Part shown: positions 9,200 through 16,839 of the stretch, one piece after another
Layout of the letters: every line of letters begins with the position of its first letter
Numbering within the stretch: the first letter of the stretch is position 1
Assembly: GCA_024684065.1 (NCBI GenBank)
Contig: JAIKXO010000117.1
Span: 1-55,360 of the forward strand
Direction: 5' to 3'
Source of the DNA: Lachnospiraceae bacterium
GTDB taxonomy: Bacteria > Bacillota_A > Clostridia > Lachnospirales > Lachnospiraceae
DNA length: 55,360 nt
The notes under the pieces: generated by a model
Seen by the model: only the letters and a program-made list of their open reading frames with translations
What the model was told of the DNA's origin: nothing
Database searches by the model: none
Position numbers and translations under genes: made by a program

Positions 9200-9835
9200 T
9201 TACGAAACTCCCTGCCCTCTTTCCGACAAAAGCCAGGCTGTGATATGAACGGCCTGTTCGAACTCTCCCGAAAAGATCTTTTGCTCAAGCTCCTTTTTGG
9301 AAAGCTTTACAACGTTAAGATACTCGGTTTCATCTAAAGACTGCCCCGATACCTTCCGGCAGTTCTTTGCGGCAAACAGGCAGGCATAATTATCCGCTAT
9401 CGTAGCATTAGACGGAACCGTCAGAAGATGAGTCCATTCATCCGACTCATAACCCGTTTCCTCAAGAAGCTCACGTTTTGCGGCTAAAAGCGCATCCTCG
9501 GAGGAAAGGTCTTTCTCTCCTCCGTATTCCTTCCCGTCCTTTCGCTCGATCCCGCCTGCGGGAAACTCCGTTGTAACCTTTTTTATTCCCTGTCTGAACT
9601 GACGCACGCAGAGATAGTTTCCCTCTGTATCCGAAGCGGCCACTATCACGTAATTTTTCCGGCTGTAGCTGTAATACGGTTCAAACGTCTTCCCGTCAGG
9701 AAACCTATAGGCCGATTTTCTGAAATCTATCCATTCGTCCGAAACGATATGCTCCCTGCTTATCTCCTCCCAGGCCAGGGGATCCTTATAAGTATCATTC
9801 TTTTGCCTGTCGGTTTTCATTTCTGCTTTTTCCAT
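9200..9835 (-). CDS. Nudix hydrolase (ADP-ribose pyrophosphatase type)
   Basis: Likely hydrolyses an ADP-sugar or other nucleoside diphosphate derivative. The Nudix helix is seen in EDALLAAKRELLEETGY (E-x7-REL-x-EE-x-G), preceded by EFPAGGIE as in ADP-ribose pyrophosphatases. A short extra loop (DGKEYGGEKDLSSE) lengthens the first part of the Nudix box. I start at 9835 because AGGAGG stands seven bases before this ATG; the eight residues upstream are encoded by a family-B repeat. Exact substrate cannot be read from the sequence. Confidence 0.85.
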   Translation of the reverse strand: MEKAEMKTDRQKNDTYKDPLAWEEISREHIVSDEWIDFRKSAYRFPDGKTFEPYYSYSRKNYVIVAASDTEGNYLCVRQFRQGIKKVTTEFPAGGIERKDGKEYGGEKDLSSEDALLAAKRELLEETGYESDEWTHLLTVPSNATIADNYACLFAAKNCRKVSGQSLDETEYLNVVKLSKKELEQKIFSGEFEQAVHITAWLLSERGQGVS

Positions 9836-9848
9836 GATCTGTCCTCCT

Positions 9849-9926
9849 GGGTCAGGCACAGGCCGGATATATCCGGGCTCTTATCTGACCCGCCGATCAG
9901 GTTTGAAAGCCTTTGGCTTTCAGACC
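9849..9926 (-). repeat. Family-B hairpin element, copy 1
   Basis: Outer stem GGGTCAG/CTGACCC encloses an inner stem GGCCGGAT/ATCCGGGC. GCCGATCA follows, then a second hairpin with arms GTTTGAAAGCC/GGCTTTCAGAC. It fills most of the gap between two genes and ends at the Nudix ribosome binding site. A second copy is at 30653-30730. Confidence 0.85.
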
Positions 9927-9942
9927 TAAATCTCCATTTGTA

Positions 9943-10803
9943 TTATGTATAAAACCGCCCCGAAGCCCCGCAGGGGAGAATGAGCCCCGTCTCGGAAACG
10001 GGAAGTCCTATTTCATCAGATTCGACCCTGCCGTTATACTTTTTCAGCACGGTAGTGCTTAACATGTAAGAAAGAACAGCAGGCTGAAGTCCGGTAGTAT
10101 AGGAATTGACAAGAACAAAGAGCGGTTCCCCGGAAAGCAGCAAAACGCAGCGCTCAATGAAACCGTAGATGGAGTCCTCAAGCTTCCATATCTCACCCTT
10201 GGGTCCTCTTCCATAGGAGGGCGGATCCATTATGATCGCGTCATAATGATTCCCGCGCCTTATCTCTCTTTCCACAAACTTCGAACAGTCATCCACAAGC
10301 CACCTGACCGGTGCTTCGGAAAGCCCGCTTGATGCGGCATTTTCCTTTGCCCAGGTGACCATTCCCTTTGAAGCGTCCACATGAGTCACAGAGGCGCCCG
10401 CTGAAGCTGCCGCCAAAGTAGCCCCGCCGGTATAGGCAAAAAGATTGAGCACCTTTACCGGACGGCCCGCCTTTTCAATAAGGCCTCTCATCCAGTCCCA
10501 GTTTACCGCCTGCTCGGGGAAAACCCCCGTGTGCTTGAAGCTGAAGGGTTTTAAATTGAAGGTCAGCTTACCGTATTCTATGCTCCACTGATTAGGCAGA
10601 TTAAAGAACTCCCATTCTCCCCCGCCTTTTGAGCTTCTGTGGTAATGGGCGTTCAGCCTGTTCCAGTTTATATTGTTGCGCTCGGTTTTCCAGATGACCT
10701 GGGGATCGGGTCGTACAAGCATATATCTGTCCCAGCGCTCAAGACGTTCACCGTCCGACGCGTCTATGATCTCAAAATCAGTCCATTTATCAGAAACCCA
10801 CAT
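9943..10803 (-). CDS. Class I SAM-dependent methyltransferase (RlmI/RlmK-like)
   Basis: Cytoplasmic methyltransferase of the type that modifies rRNA. Motif I is NLFAYTGGATLAAASAGA, an acidic VDASKG follows, and the catalytic motif is DPPSYGRG. HTGVFPEQAVNWDWM before motif I is typical of the RlmI/RlmK-like COG1092 group, although the usual N-terminal PUA domain is short or absent. The start at 10803 has AGAGGAG upstream. The longer frame to 10917 reads through a strong hairpin and is unlikely to be translated. The methylated base cannot be assigned from sequence. Confidence 0.82.
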   Translation of the reverse strand: MWVSDKWTDFEIIDASDGERLERWDRYMLVRPDPQVIWKTERNNINWNRLNAHYHRSSKGGGEWEFFNLPNQWSIEYGKLTFNLKPFSFKHTGVFPEQAVNWDWMRGLIEKAGRPVKVLNLFAYTGGATLAAASAGASVTHVDASKGMVTWAKENAASSGLSEAPVRWLVDDCSKFVEREIRRGNHYDAIIMDPPSYGRGPKGEIWKLEDSIYGFIERCVLLLSGEPLFVLVNSYTTGLQPAVLSYMLSTTVLKKYNGRVESDEIGLPVSETGLILPCGASGRFYT

Positions 10804-10880
10804 AAAATATCTCCTCTGTTGAAAAGACTTAGCCTCCAAAATATCCGGCATATTTCCCCGGATCATAAACCGTTCAGTCA

Positions 10881-10914
10881 ACAGGCTCTGCAACACCTCG
10901 CAGAGCCTGTTTTT
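10881..10914 (+). terminator. Strong hairpin with a plus-strand T-run
   Basis: Perfect 11-bp stem ACAGGCTCTGC/GCAGAGCCTGT followed by TTTT on the plus strand. No plus-strand gene ends here, so it may stop antisense transcripts or act as a 5' leader hairpin for the methyltransferase mRNA, 80 nt before its start. Confidence 0.6.
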
Positions 10915-10917
10915 CAT

Positions 10918-10949
10918 AAAAACCCGCTTATAGGTTCCTGCGGGCTTTT
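10918..10949 (-). terminator. Rho-independent terminator of the alpha-hydroxy-acid dehydrogenase gene
   Basis: On the minus strand AAAAGCCCGC and GCGGGTTTTT form a stem around a 12-nt loop and end in a T-run, about 90 nt after the stop at 11037. Confidence 0.75.
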
Positions 10950-11036
10950 CCTTATTCTCCCACAGGAAGTCATAATTTCCCGATCACGCACCGCTTACCG
11001 TATCTCCCACGGGAAACGGCCGCATCAGTCTCCCCG

Positions 11037-11924
11037 TCAGATCCTTCGTATCACGGTAGGATCCATCTTTTCAAGATTATAACATCCCGTAAAGGCCATG
11101 GCCTTTCCAAGCTCACCGCTTACCTTAAGGAGATAGTTCTTTACGCCCTCTGCCCCGTTTTCCTTGATCGCCGCCATTAACGGCCTTCCTATGCAGGCGC
11201 CCGTTGCCCCAAGAGCCAGAGCCTTAAACACATCCATGCCTGTCTGGATCTCACAGTCCACGAAGATGGGGATATCTCCGTTTACAAGCTCCGCGATCTC
11301 GGGAAGAACAAAGAGCGGGGGCACGGCATATTCGATACGGTTATTGTGATGGGAAAGCACAAGGCCACGAGCGCCCGCCGCAAGCGACCGCTCCGCGTCC
11401 CTTAAGCTGAGAACGCCCTTTATGATGACCGGAAGCTTTGTTTTTTTGCATATTTCCATAAGCTCCGCCGTTGTAAGGGCAGTCATTTCATATATATCAT
11501 CTATCACATCCGGTGATCCGTCATTTCCGAAGGGATGGTCGATATCGATGCCTACGGCAAGAAGCCCAAGCTTTTCCGCCTGCTCCAGTTTACGCCATAT
11601 GATGTCCCTGTCGGTATAGGGCTTTATGATCTCGATCATCCTTGCCCCGGTTTTTGCCAGTCTTTCGATCTCCTCATCCTCTGCCATGCCATACCAGAGG
11701 ACGCAGCCGGCCTCCTTTGCGCCGTTTGCCAGTGCCTCCGGCGCTTCCTTTCCGAGTCTGTGCTCAAGATGTGAAAGGGCCGCAGTCATTACAGGCGAAG
11801 AAAAGCTTTCGCCATAAAGCTCAAAGCTGTAATCCGGATTCGTGGAATCCATATATCTTGTTTCGATCAGCAGAGAATCAATATACTCTCTTGATATTCT
11901 GTTTGAATTTCCAATGTCTGACAT
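11037..11924 (-). CDS. FMN-dependent alpha-hydroxy-acid dehydrogenase/oxidase family protein
   Basis: TIM-barrel flavoprotein of the L-lactate dehydrogenase/oxidase family. LPVIIKGVLSLRDAERS corresponds to the conserved flavin-binding Lys strand. IFVDCEIQTGMDVFKALALG and ACIGRPL are the phosphate-binding strands. The usual SNHGGR catalytic signature reads SHHNNR: the catalytic His and the Arg are kept, the flanking residues are changed. At 295 aa it is shorter than classical lactate oxidases (about 370), mostly at the N-terminus. The start is preceded by AAAGGAGG. Substrate is unknown; lactate, glycolate or another hydroxy acid are possible. Confidence 0.82.
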   Translation of the reverse strand: MSDIGNSNRISREYIDSLLIETRYMDSTNPDYSFELYGESFSSPVMTAALSHLEHRLGKEAPEALANGAKEAGCVLWYGMAEDEEIERLAKTGARMIEIIKPYTDRDIIWRKLEQAEKLGLLAVGIDIDHPFGNDGSPDVIDDIYEMTALTTAELMEICKKTKLPVIIKGVLSLRDAERSLAAGARGLVLSHHNNRIEYAVPPLFVLPEIAELVNGDIPIFVDCEIQTGMDVFKALALGATGACIGRPLMAAIKENGAEGVKNYLLKVSGELGKAMAFTGCYNLEKMDPTVIRRI

Positions 11925-12071
11925 AACTGCCTCCTTTCAGAAAACGATATAGCTCTGTCACGGAAGTAATGATCCGGTAACCTGCTATATTTGAAATAAT
12001 CCTAAGCAATATAGATTCTAACATACCGCCGCTTACTTTAACAGCAGGATTTTCAGGGAGAACAGCTCAGA

Positions 12072-14486
12072 TCACCTGATAATCGCTGCCAGTATCCAGA
12101 ACAGCTTCTGCTCCGCTATCAAAATGCTCTTACATTTATTATAATCATCCTTCGTCAAAGTATCATGCGCTATCGGATTACGATATTGTTCACGCACGTA
12201 ATTCAGTGCGTTAAACAAAATTGTCCTGTTATCGTCTCTTGAACCGGGGCCGGAAGGCTCAAAGCTTTTATCTGCCTGTAAATTTCCGTCAGAGTCAAGC
12301 TGAGGCAGCTTTATTTCAGGATCACTGAATTTTTCAAGTATCCCGATATCTGCATATTTATCCCCGTAATTCCACCACTGATCCCAATTACAGCCTATGT
12401 TTACCGTGGAAAACAGATGCGCAAGTCCTCCCAGCTCAATCCTGTCTTTATCTTTTTTTATATCCCGCTTCTGATCATCTGTTGTTATATAGAAACGCTG
12501 TTTGCCTGACAGAAAGGCTTTTGTTCTTTTAGAAGCTCTTTCCTGACCGGGATATATTAATTCATCGGTTTCTATACGGCTGTATAACGCCTCTCGTAAC
12601 AGCATCTCGATGGTCTTTGTAAGGGGCAGTACCGCGATCGTACAGTCCGTATCATCACCGGCTCCCGTCTCCTTATATTTTTCCGACTCATTAAGAAGCG
12701 CATATACCATTTCAGACGTATTTAACTGCTTATATACTTCCTCCTTTAAGTTATTGCCGTAATTATCGAGTTTGTCTAAAAGACTTCCTCCGGGTAAACC
12801 AAGCACCTTACATATCTCTTCTTCATATTTTTCCAGATCGCTCCGAACCTGCTTTCTATACTGCAGATAGTGGTTTGGAACCGCATCCGCATATTCCCGG
12901 GCCATTCTCTGATATTCGGCGATCAGGCTTTCGTTGGCCTGCCCGCGCTCGCTGTTTTCCTGCCTTAAGGTATCATTTTCCGTCTGCAGTTTTTTAATAT
13001 CTTTTAACAGGTTCTCTGCCAGGATCTTTTCAACATGCGACAGGTGCTCTTCCTCCAGCTGCAGCCAGAGATTCCTGAAGATAAGCACGTCTTCGTTTTC
13101 TTTCCGGGCATCAAGCTGTCTGATCAAAAGTAAAGCGTCTTTCCTTTCATCTTTATAATATTCTTTCTCAAAGGAAGATCCGCGCGATCCGTCGGAAAAA
13201 TAGTATCTCAGGTTATCAATTATACATCTTAGCTGAGGCAGCATGTATGACCTGCTTATCTCATTTAATTTTTCTTCTTCGGGCACATCAAAAGCTTCTA
13301 TGGATTTCCCGACATGTTCAAGTACATCTTCTCTGGGAGAAAAATCAAGTTCATACAGATCTCCCAGCATCTTTGCTTCCATAAACTTCTTTTTTCCTTC
13401 CTCATCATTTAACTTATTTACCCACCTTCGTATAAGTTTTCCTGAGGACACCTTAAGCTCATCGATCGTCTTCTCCGGGCTCTCATCCAAATTATCCTGG
13501 ATACGCTGCCTTGAAATAAACCAGCCCATCAAAGCGGAAGAAGCCCCTGCCGTCTTGGCCTTATAAGCGGTCCGGACTATGCATCTGCCTAAATACGCAT
13601 AGTTCATTCTGCTGAACCATTCGTTATAGCGTATGATAAATCTGACATACTCATCCGGCTCGGCCGCAAATCTGTAAAACACTGCCGTCTGATAGAGTAT
13701 CCGCATTATCTCATCGTCAGTAAGCACTCTGACAAGCACTTTCCATATAACCGTATCCTCAACAATACCCTGCATAAGGATTCCGATCTCACTGTAGCGT
13801 GATAATGATTCTTCTGATTTTATCACATCAACAAACCGTTCCTCGGTCAAAAACAGCCTGATCCCTGAGAGGTCTTCTGTATCATAACGAAAGTCATATT
13901 GCTCATCGGAAAGCCTGTTAAGAAACTGCTTATAGGTAATATCATAAAACTGTACATATCTTTTAAGAACGAAATCCGTCTTCTGTACGCAGTGAGAAAG
14001 ATATGTCGCGGCGATCTGATCCTCCCTGCCATTTTCCCCCCACCGGTAGTTTTTCATTGCTTCCAGTATGTTTACAACGTAATCCAGTGCCTCTGAAAGT
14101 CCGGTCTCATCCTTTTTATCAGGATATCCGTCATATTCATCATATTCTTTCAGCAAAGCACCGTTTATCGGTATTTCCGCTTCAGATAATCCGACTCCAT
14201 CATTGTCCGGTATATTACGGTATTGCTCCAGGAACCACTCTCTGACATCCTCGTCCCCTATCTGAGAGGCAAAACCGTCGATCCAGTAATCCAGTGCGTA
14301 TTTTTTTAATGCAGACAGATATTTCGTTAAGCTTTTCCCGTCCGATCTGCCTAAGATCAGTCGTGAGGCTTTTTCGATCCTGTTTTTGTCTTTTAATTCT
14401 ATATCCTGAAAATCCCCGAGATATCCGCGGATAAAAGACAGAAAACTCATCGGAACAATCGGACCCATATCCATAATCTTTGACAT
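12072..14486 (-). CDS. Large alpha-helical protein of unknown function with C-terminal HEPN-like motif
   Basis: 804 aa, soluble, no signal peptide. The first 450 residues are helical without a motif I recognise. About residues 480-545 form a coiled coil (VEKILAENLLKDIKKLQTEN onward). The last 180 residues have TKTIEMLLREALYSRIETDE and end with YVREQYRNPIAHD at about 764-775, an R-x4-H motif (RNPIAH) as in HEPN ribonuclease or scaffold domains, followed by a helix. HEPN domains at the C-terminus of large proteins are frequent in toxin and phage-defence proteins, so an RNA-targeting role is plausible but inferred. AAGGAG precedes the start. It stands alone between metabolic genes, with a family-A element immediately upstream. 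Confidence 0.7.
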   Translation of the reverse strand: MSKIMDMGPIVPMSFLSFIRGYLGDFQDIELKDKNRIEKASRLILGRSDGKSLTKYLSALKKYALDYWIDGFASQIGDEDVREWFLEQYRNIPDNDGVGLSEAEIPINGALLKEYDEYDGYPDKKDETGLSEALDYVVNILEAMKNYRWGENGREDQIAATYLSHCVQKTDFVLKRYVQFYDITYKQFLNRLSDEQYDFRYDTEDLSGIRLFLTEERFVDVIKSEESLSRYSEIGILMQGIVEDTVIWKVLVRVLTDDEIMRILYQTAVFYRFAAEPDEYVRFIIRYNEWFSRMNYAYLGRCIVRTAYKAKTAGASSALMGWFISRQRIQDNLDESPEKTIDELKVSSGKLIRRWVNKLNDEEGKKKFMEAKMLGDLYELDFSPREDVLEHVGKSIEAFDVPEEEKLNEISRSYMLPQLRCIIDNLRYYFSDGSRGSSFEKEYYKDERKDALLLIRQLDARKENEDVLIFRNLWLQLEEEHLSHVEKILAENLLKDIKKLQTENDTLRQENSERGQANESLIAEYQRMAREYADAVPNHYLQYRKQVRSDLEKYEEEICKVLGLPGGSLLDKLDNYGNNLKEEVYKQLNTSEMVYALLNESEKYKETGAGDDTDCTIAVLPLTKTIEMLLREALYSRIETDELIYPGQERASKRTKAFLSGKQRFYITTDDQKRDIKKDKDRIELGGLAHLFSTVNIGCNWDQWWNYGDKYADIGILEKFSDPEIKLPQLDSDGNLQADKSFEPSGPGSRDDNRTILFNALNYVREQYRNPIAHDTLTKDDYNKCKSILIAEQKLFWILAAIIR

Positions 14487-14512
14487 TCTTTATCTCCTTC
14501 ACTGTCTGCGCT

Positions 14513-14590
14513 GATTTACGCAGTAAATCATGCGCTTAGGCACGAACTTCAGTTCGTGCCGATTCGATCCGCAGGATCGAATCATTTCAT
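14513..14590 (-). repeat. Family-A three-hairpin element, copy 2
   Basis: Three successive inverted repeats: GATTTAC-GCA-GTAAATC; after a 9-nt spacer (ATGCGCTTA), GGCACGAAC-TTCA-GTTCGTGCC; then GATTCGATCC-GCA-GGATCGAATC and ATTTCAT. The second and third stems differ from copy 3 by paired changes on both arms. Confidence 0.85.
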
Positions 14591-14623
14591 TGTTTTAAGA
14601 ATATAAAAACAGCAGCCCGGTTC

Positions 14624-16729
14624 TTATATCCCAAGCCTTCCCTCGATCCCGGTAAAATCCACGACTTTTTCTTCCCCGTTCTTTAAAAGGATCCGGATCT
14701 TTGAGCAGGTATCCGTGTCGATCTGTCTGACCGGAAAGATCTCATCCTCCGAAAAATCCCGGCCGTCATCCCTTGTTATGACCTGGGATATATAAATATA
14801 AGGCTCCGAGGCGTCATATTGCCTGAGCATGGCACCCTTTGCATACAGAAGCACCGAATACCGGGTGTCCGGATCAGTACCCCGGCTGTAGCATGTCTCA
14901 AGCTCCTTCCAGCCTGAATATACAGTCATCGCGAGCTGCTTATCCCGCCCGAGAGAATCCTTCCCTTTCAGCACTACGGCCCCGGCGTTATCTCTTTCAA
15001 GCCGAATGATCTCCGTCCCTGAAACAAATCCGCCGTTTTCTTCATCAGGACTTCCCGTATCGGGAAATCCATATGCTCCGAGTGTAATCTCCATCGGACG
15101 CTTCACAATATGTATGCGGTCCGCTCTCAGAATCCCGAACGGGACAGGAAAGTCCGCAAGATCCACGGAATTCAGCCAGTGCCATTCCGTTTTCATATCA
15201 TAGCCAAACAGCTGTCTGCGGTAGAGTATCCCGTCCTTATGTCCCGCATAAAATGAAACATTGGCTTTTTCCAGATGTCCGTCAAGCAGACTCCTTAACA
15301 CATATTGCTGGGACTCTGCGCTGACCTCGGGTTTATCCTTAAGAAACGCGACGGGCGTGCTTTCCCACGGATACTTTGTATTATAGCACAGTTTCAGGTA
15401 ATTCCAGAGACCCTCCTCATCCTCCGGAGCCTTTATGACCTTGGAGCTTCTGAGTATAGTTTCCCCGTTAGCTTCATGATCCGTAACGACAAGCCCCGGA
15501 CCCTCAAGCACCGTTTCCTTTACCTCTCCCGGCCTTAACTCTTCCCAGAAACCGTTACTCTCCTTTTCGCTCCAAAAGGGATGATCCTCCTTAAGATGAA
15601 GGAATAAAAACGCCTTCCCAAGCCATAAGGGTGATGCCGCACAGGAATAACTCTGAACCAAAGGTACAAACTGCCCGTAAAAACCCAGGGACGGAACTCC
15701 GTTTGCAAGAAAATCCTCTCTTTCAAGGAACTGGAGAAGGGATCCTGAGGCTATGCGCCTGATAAAACCCATTTCCCCGGGTTTCATCCCGTTTTTTAAA
15801 AGCAGGTTCCCTTCAAAAGGGCTGATAGCGGCGAAACGATAGATCGAACTCCTCCCCCACATATTGGTATAACCGTCCCTGTCAAAAAAGGACGGGTAGC
15901 TTTCCATCAGCTTATTTGAATATTCTTCAAAACGCTCAGCGATCTCCGGCATATTCTCATACCCATACCAAAAGTTCCATAACGGCGCATAGGTGTTGAA
16001 AGCCCAGCATGAATAATAATCAAAGCTCTGGCCGTCTCTGTACCATCCGTCCCCTGCATAGTAGGAAAGAATGGCTCCTGCGTGGTCGAGCATGATGTCC
16101 CTGTCTATTTCATACCCGTTCAGATTTAAAAAAGCAAGGTCAAGCATGTTAAACAGACGCCAGTTCTGGGGAACGGTATTGTTATGGGCATATCCTGAAA
16201 GAAAAGCCGCAAGCTTATCCCTTTCCTCCTTTGAAAGCTTATCCCAGAGCACTTGCCTGCTTGCCCACAATCCCACCACGAGGGCGCAGGTCTCCACCGT
16301 CTGCTGGAAGGGCTTAAAGGGATCCTCCTTCCCCGAAAGCTCCTGCATTTCCTCATAGGTGCCCGCATACTCGGGACTGCCTGTTTCGGTACAGCTCCTT
16401 AATATATGAAGCCTGTAATAATCCCTTACCGAAATCCCGCTTAGTTTAAGCTCCGGCTCCTCGGCTATCATTACGGAAGCGATAAAAAAAGAACGGGCCA
16501 GACCTTCGAAGATCTCTGCCCTCCTTTCAGCCTCAATAATACCGGCTTCAGCTCCCATATGAGGATATGTGACCGAATATTCCGCCCTTTTTAATACCAT
16601 GGGTGAATTTATATCCTTAAGTTCTTTAAAAAGAGCGGACAGCAGATATTTCCCGGCTTCTTTCCAGCTCTTCCTGGTCAGCCCCGTATGGGGGCTTAAG
16701 TTAAAATCAGTTTCCTTTGGGATGAACAT
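14624..16729 (-). CDS. DUF2264-domain protein, probable uronide-acting glycoside hydrolase
   Basis: A 701-aa protein that matches the DUF2264 family: an N-terminal (alpha/alpha) barrel with NNTVPQNWRLFNMLDLAFLN and DGWYRDGQSFDYYSCWAFN, followed by a beta-rich C-terminal part. To my knowledge members of this family include beta-glucuronidase-type glycoside hydrolases (GH154), which agrees with the beta-glucuronidase gene next to it. No signal peptide is seen, so it likely acts on imported oligosaccharides. AAAGGAT lies close to the start. The gap of about 110 bp to the upstream GH2 gene suggests a shared transcript. Confidence 0.8.
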   Translation of the reverse strand: MFIPKETDFNLSPHTGLTRKSWKEAGKYLLSALFKELKDINSPMVLKRAEYSVTYPHMGAEAGIIEAERRAEIFEGLARSFFIASVMIAEEPELKLSGISVRDYYRLHILRSCTETGSPEYAGTYEEMQELSGKEDPFKPFQQTVETCALVVGLWASRQVLWDKLSKEERDKLAAFLSGYAHNNTVPQNWRLFNMLDLAFLNLNGYEIDRDIMLDHAGAILSYYAGDGWYRDGQSFDYYSCWAFNTYAPLWNFWYGYENMPEIAERFEEYSNKLMESYPSFFDRDGYTNMWGRSSIYRFAAISPFEGNLLLKNGMKPGEMGFIRRIASGSLLQFLEREDFLANGVPSLGFYGQFVPLVQSYSCAASPLWLGKAFLFLHLKEDHPFWSEKESNGFWEELRPGEVKETVLEGPGLVVTDHEANGETILRSSKVIKAPEDEEGLWNYLKLCYNTKYPWESTPVAFLKDKPEVSAESQQYVLRSLLDGHLEKANVSFYAGHKDGILYRRQLFGYDMKTEWHWLNSVDLADFPVPFGILRADRIHIVKRPMEITLGAYGFPDTGSPDEENGGFVSGTEIIRLERDNAGAVVLKGKDSLGRDKQLAMTVYSGWKELETCYSRGTDPDTRYSVLLYAKGAMLRQYDASEPYIYISQVITRDDGRDFSEDEIFPVRQIDTDTCSKIRILLKNGEEKVVDFTGIEGRLGI

Positions 16730-16801
16730 TTATCTTATCCTTTATCGTTTTTCTCTCTTTTACAGTATTTACCCCTGAAATTTATGCTCTGTACTTATCC
16801 G

Positions 16802-16828
16802 GGGAGAACGAATTAATTCGTTTCCTAT
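16802..16828. repeat. AACGAATTAATTCGTT palindrome after the beta-glucuronidase gene
   Basis: GAACGAATTAATTCGTTTC is a near-perfect palindrome 12 bp after the beta-glucuronidase stop codon. Related sequences: a larger inverted repeat with arms AGGAAACGAATTAAG and CTTAATCCGTTTCCT at 53168-53204, and a half site at 29704. There is no T-run, so a terminator role is doubtful. Confidence 0.5.
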
Positions 16829-16839
16829 AATCAGTTTTT

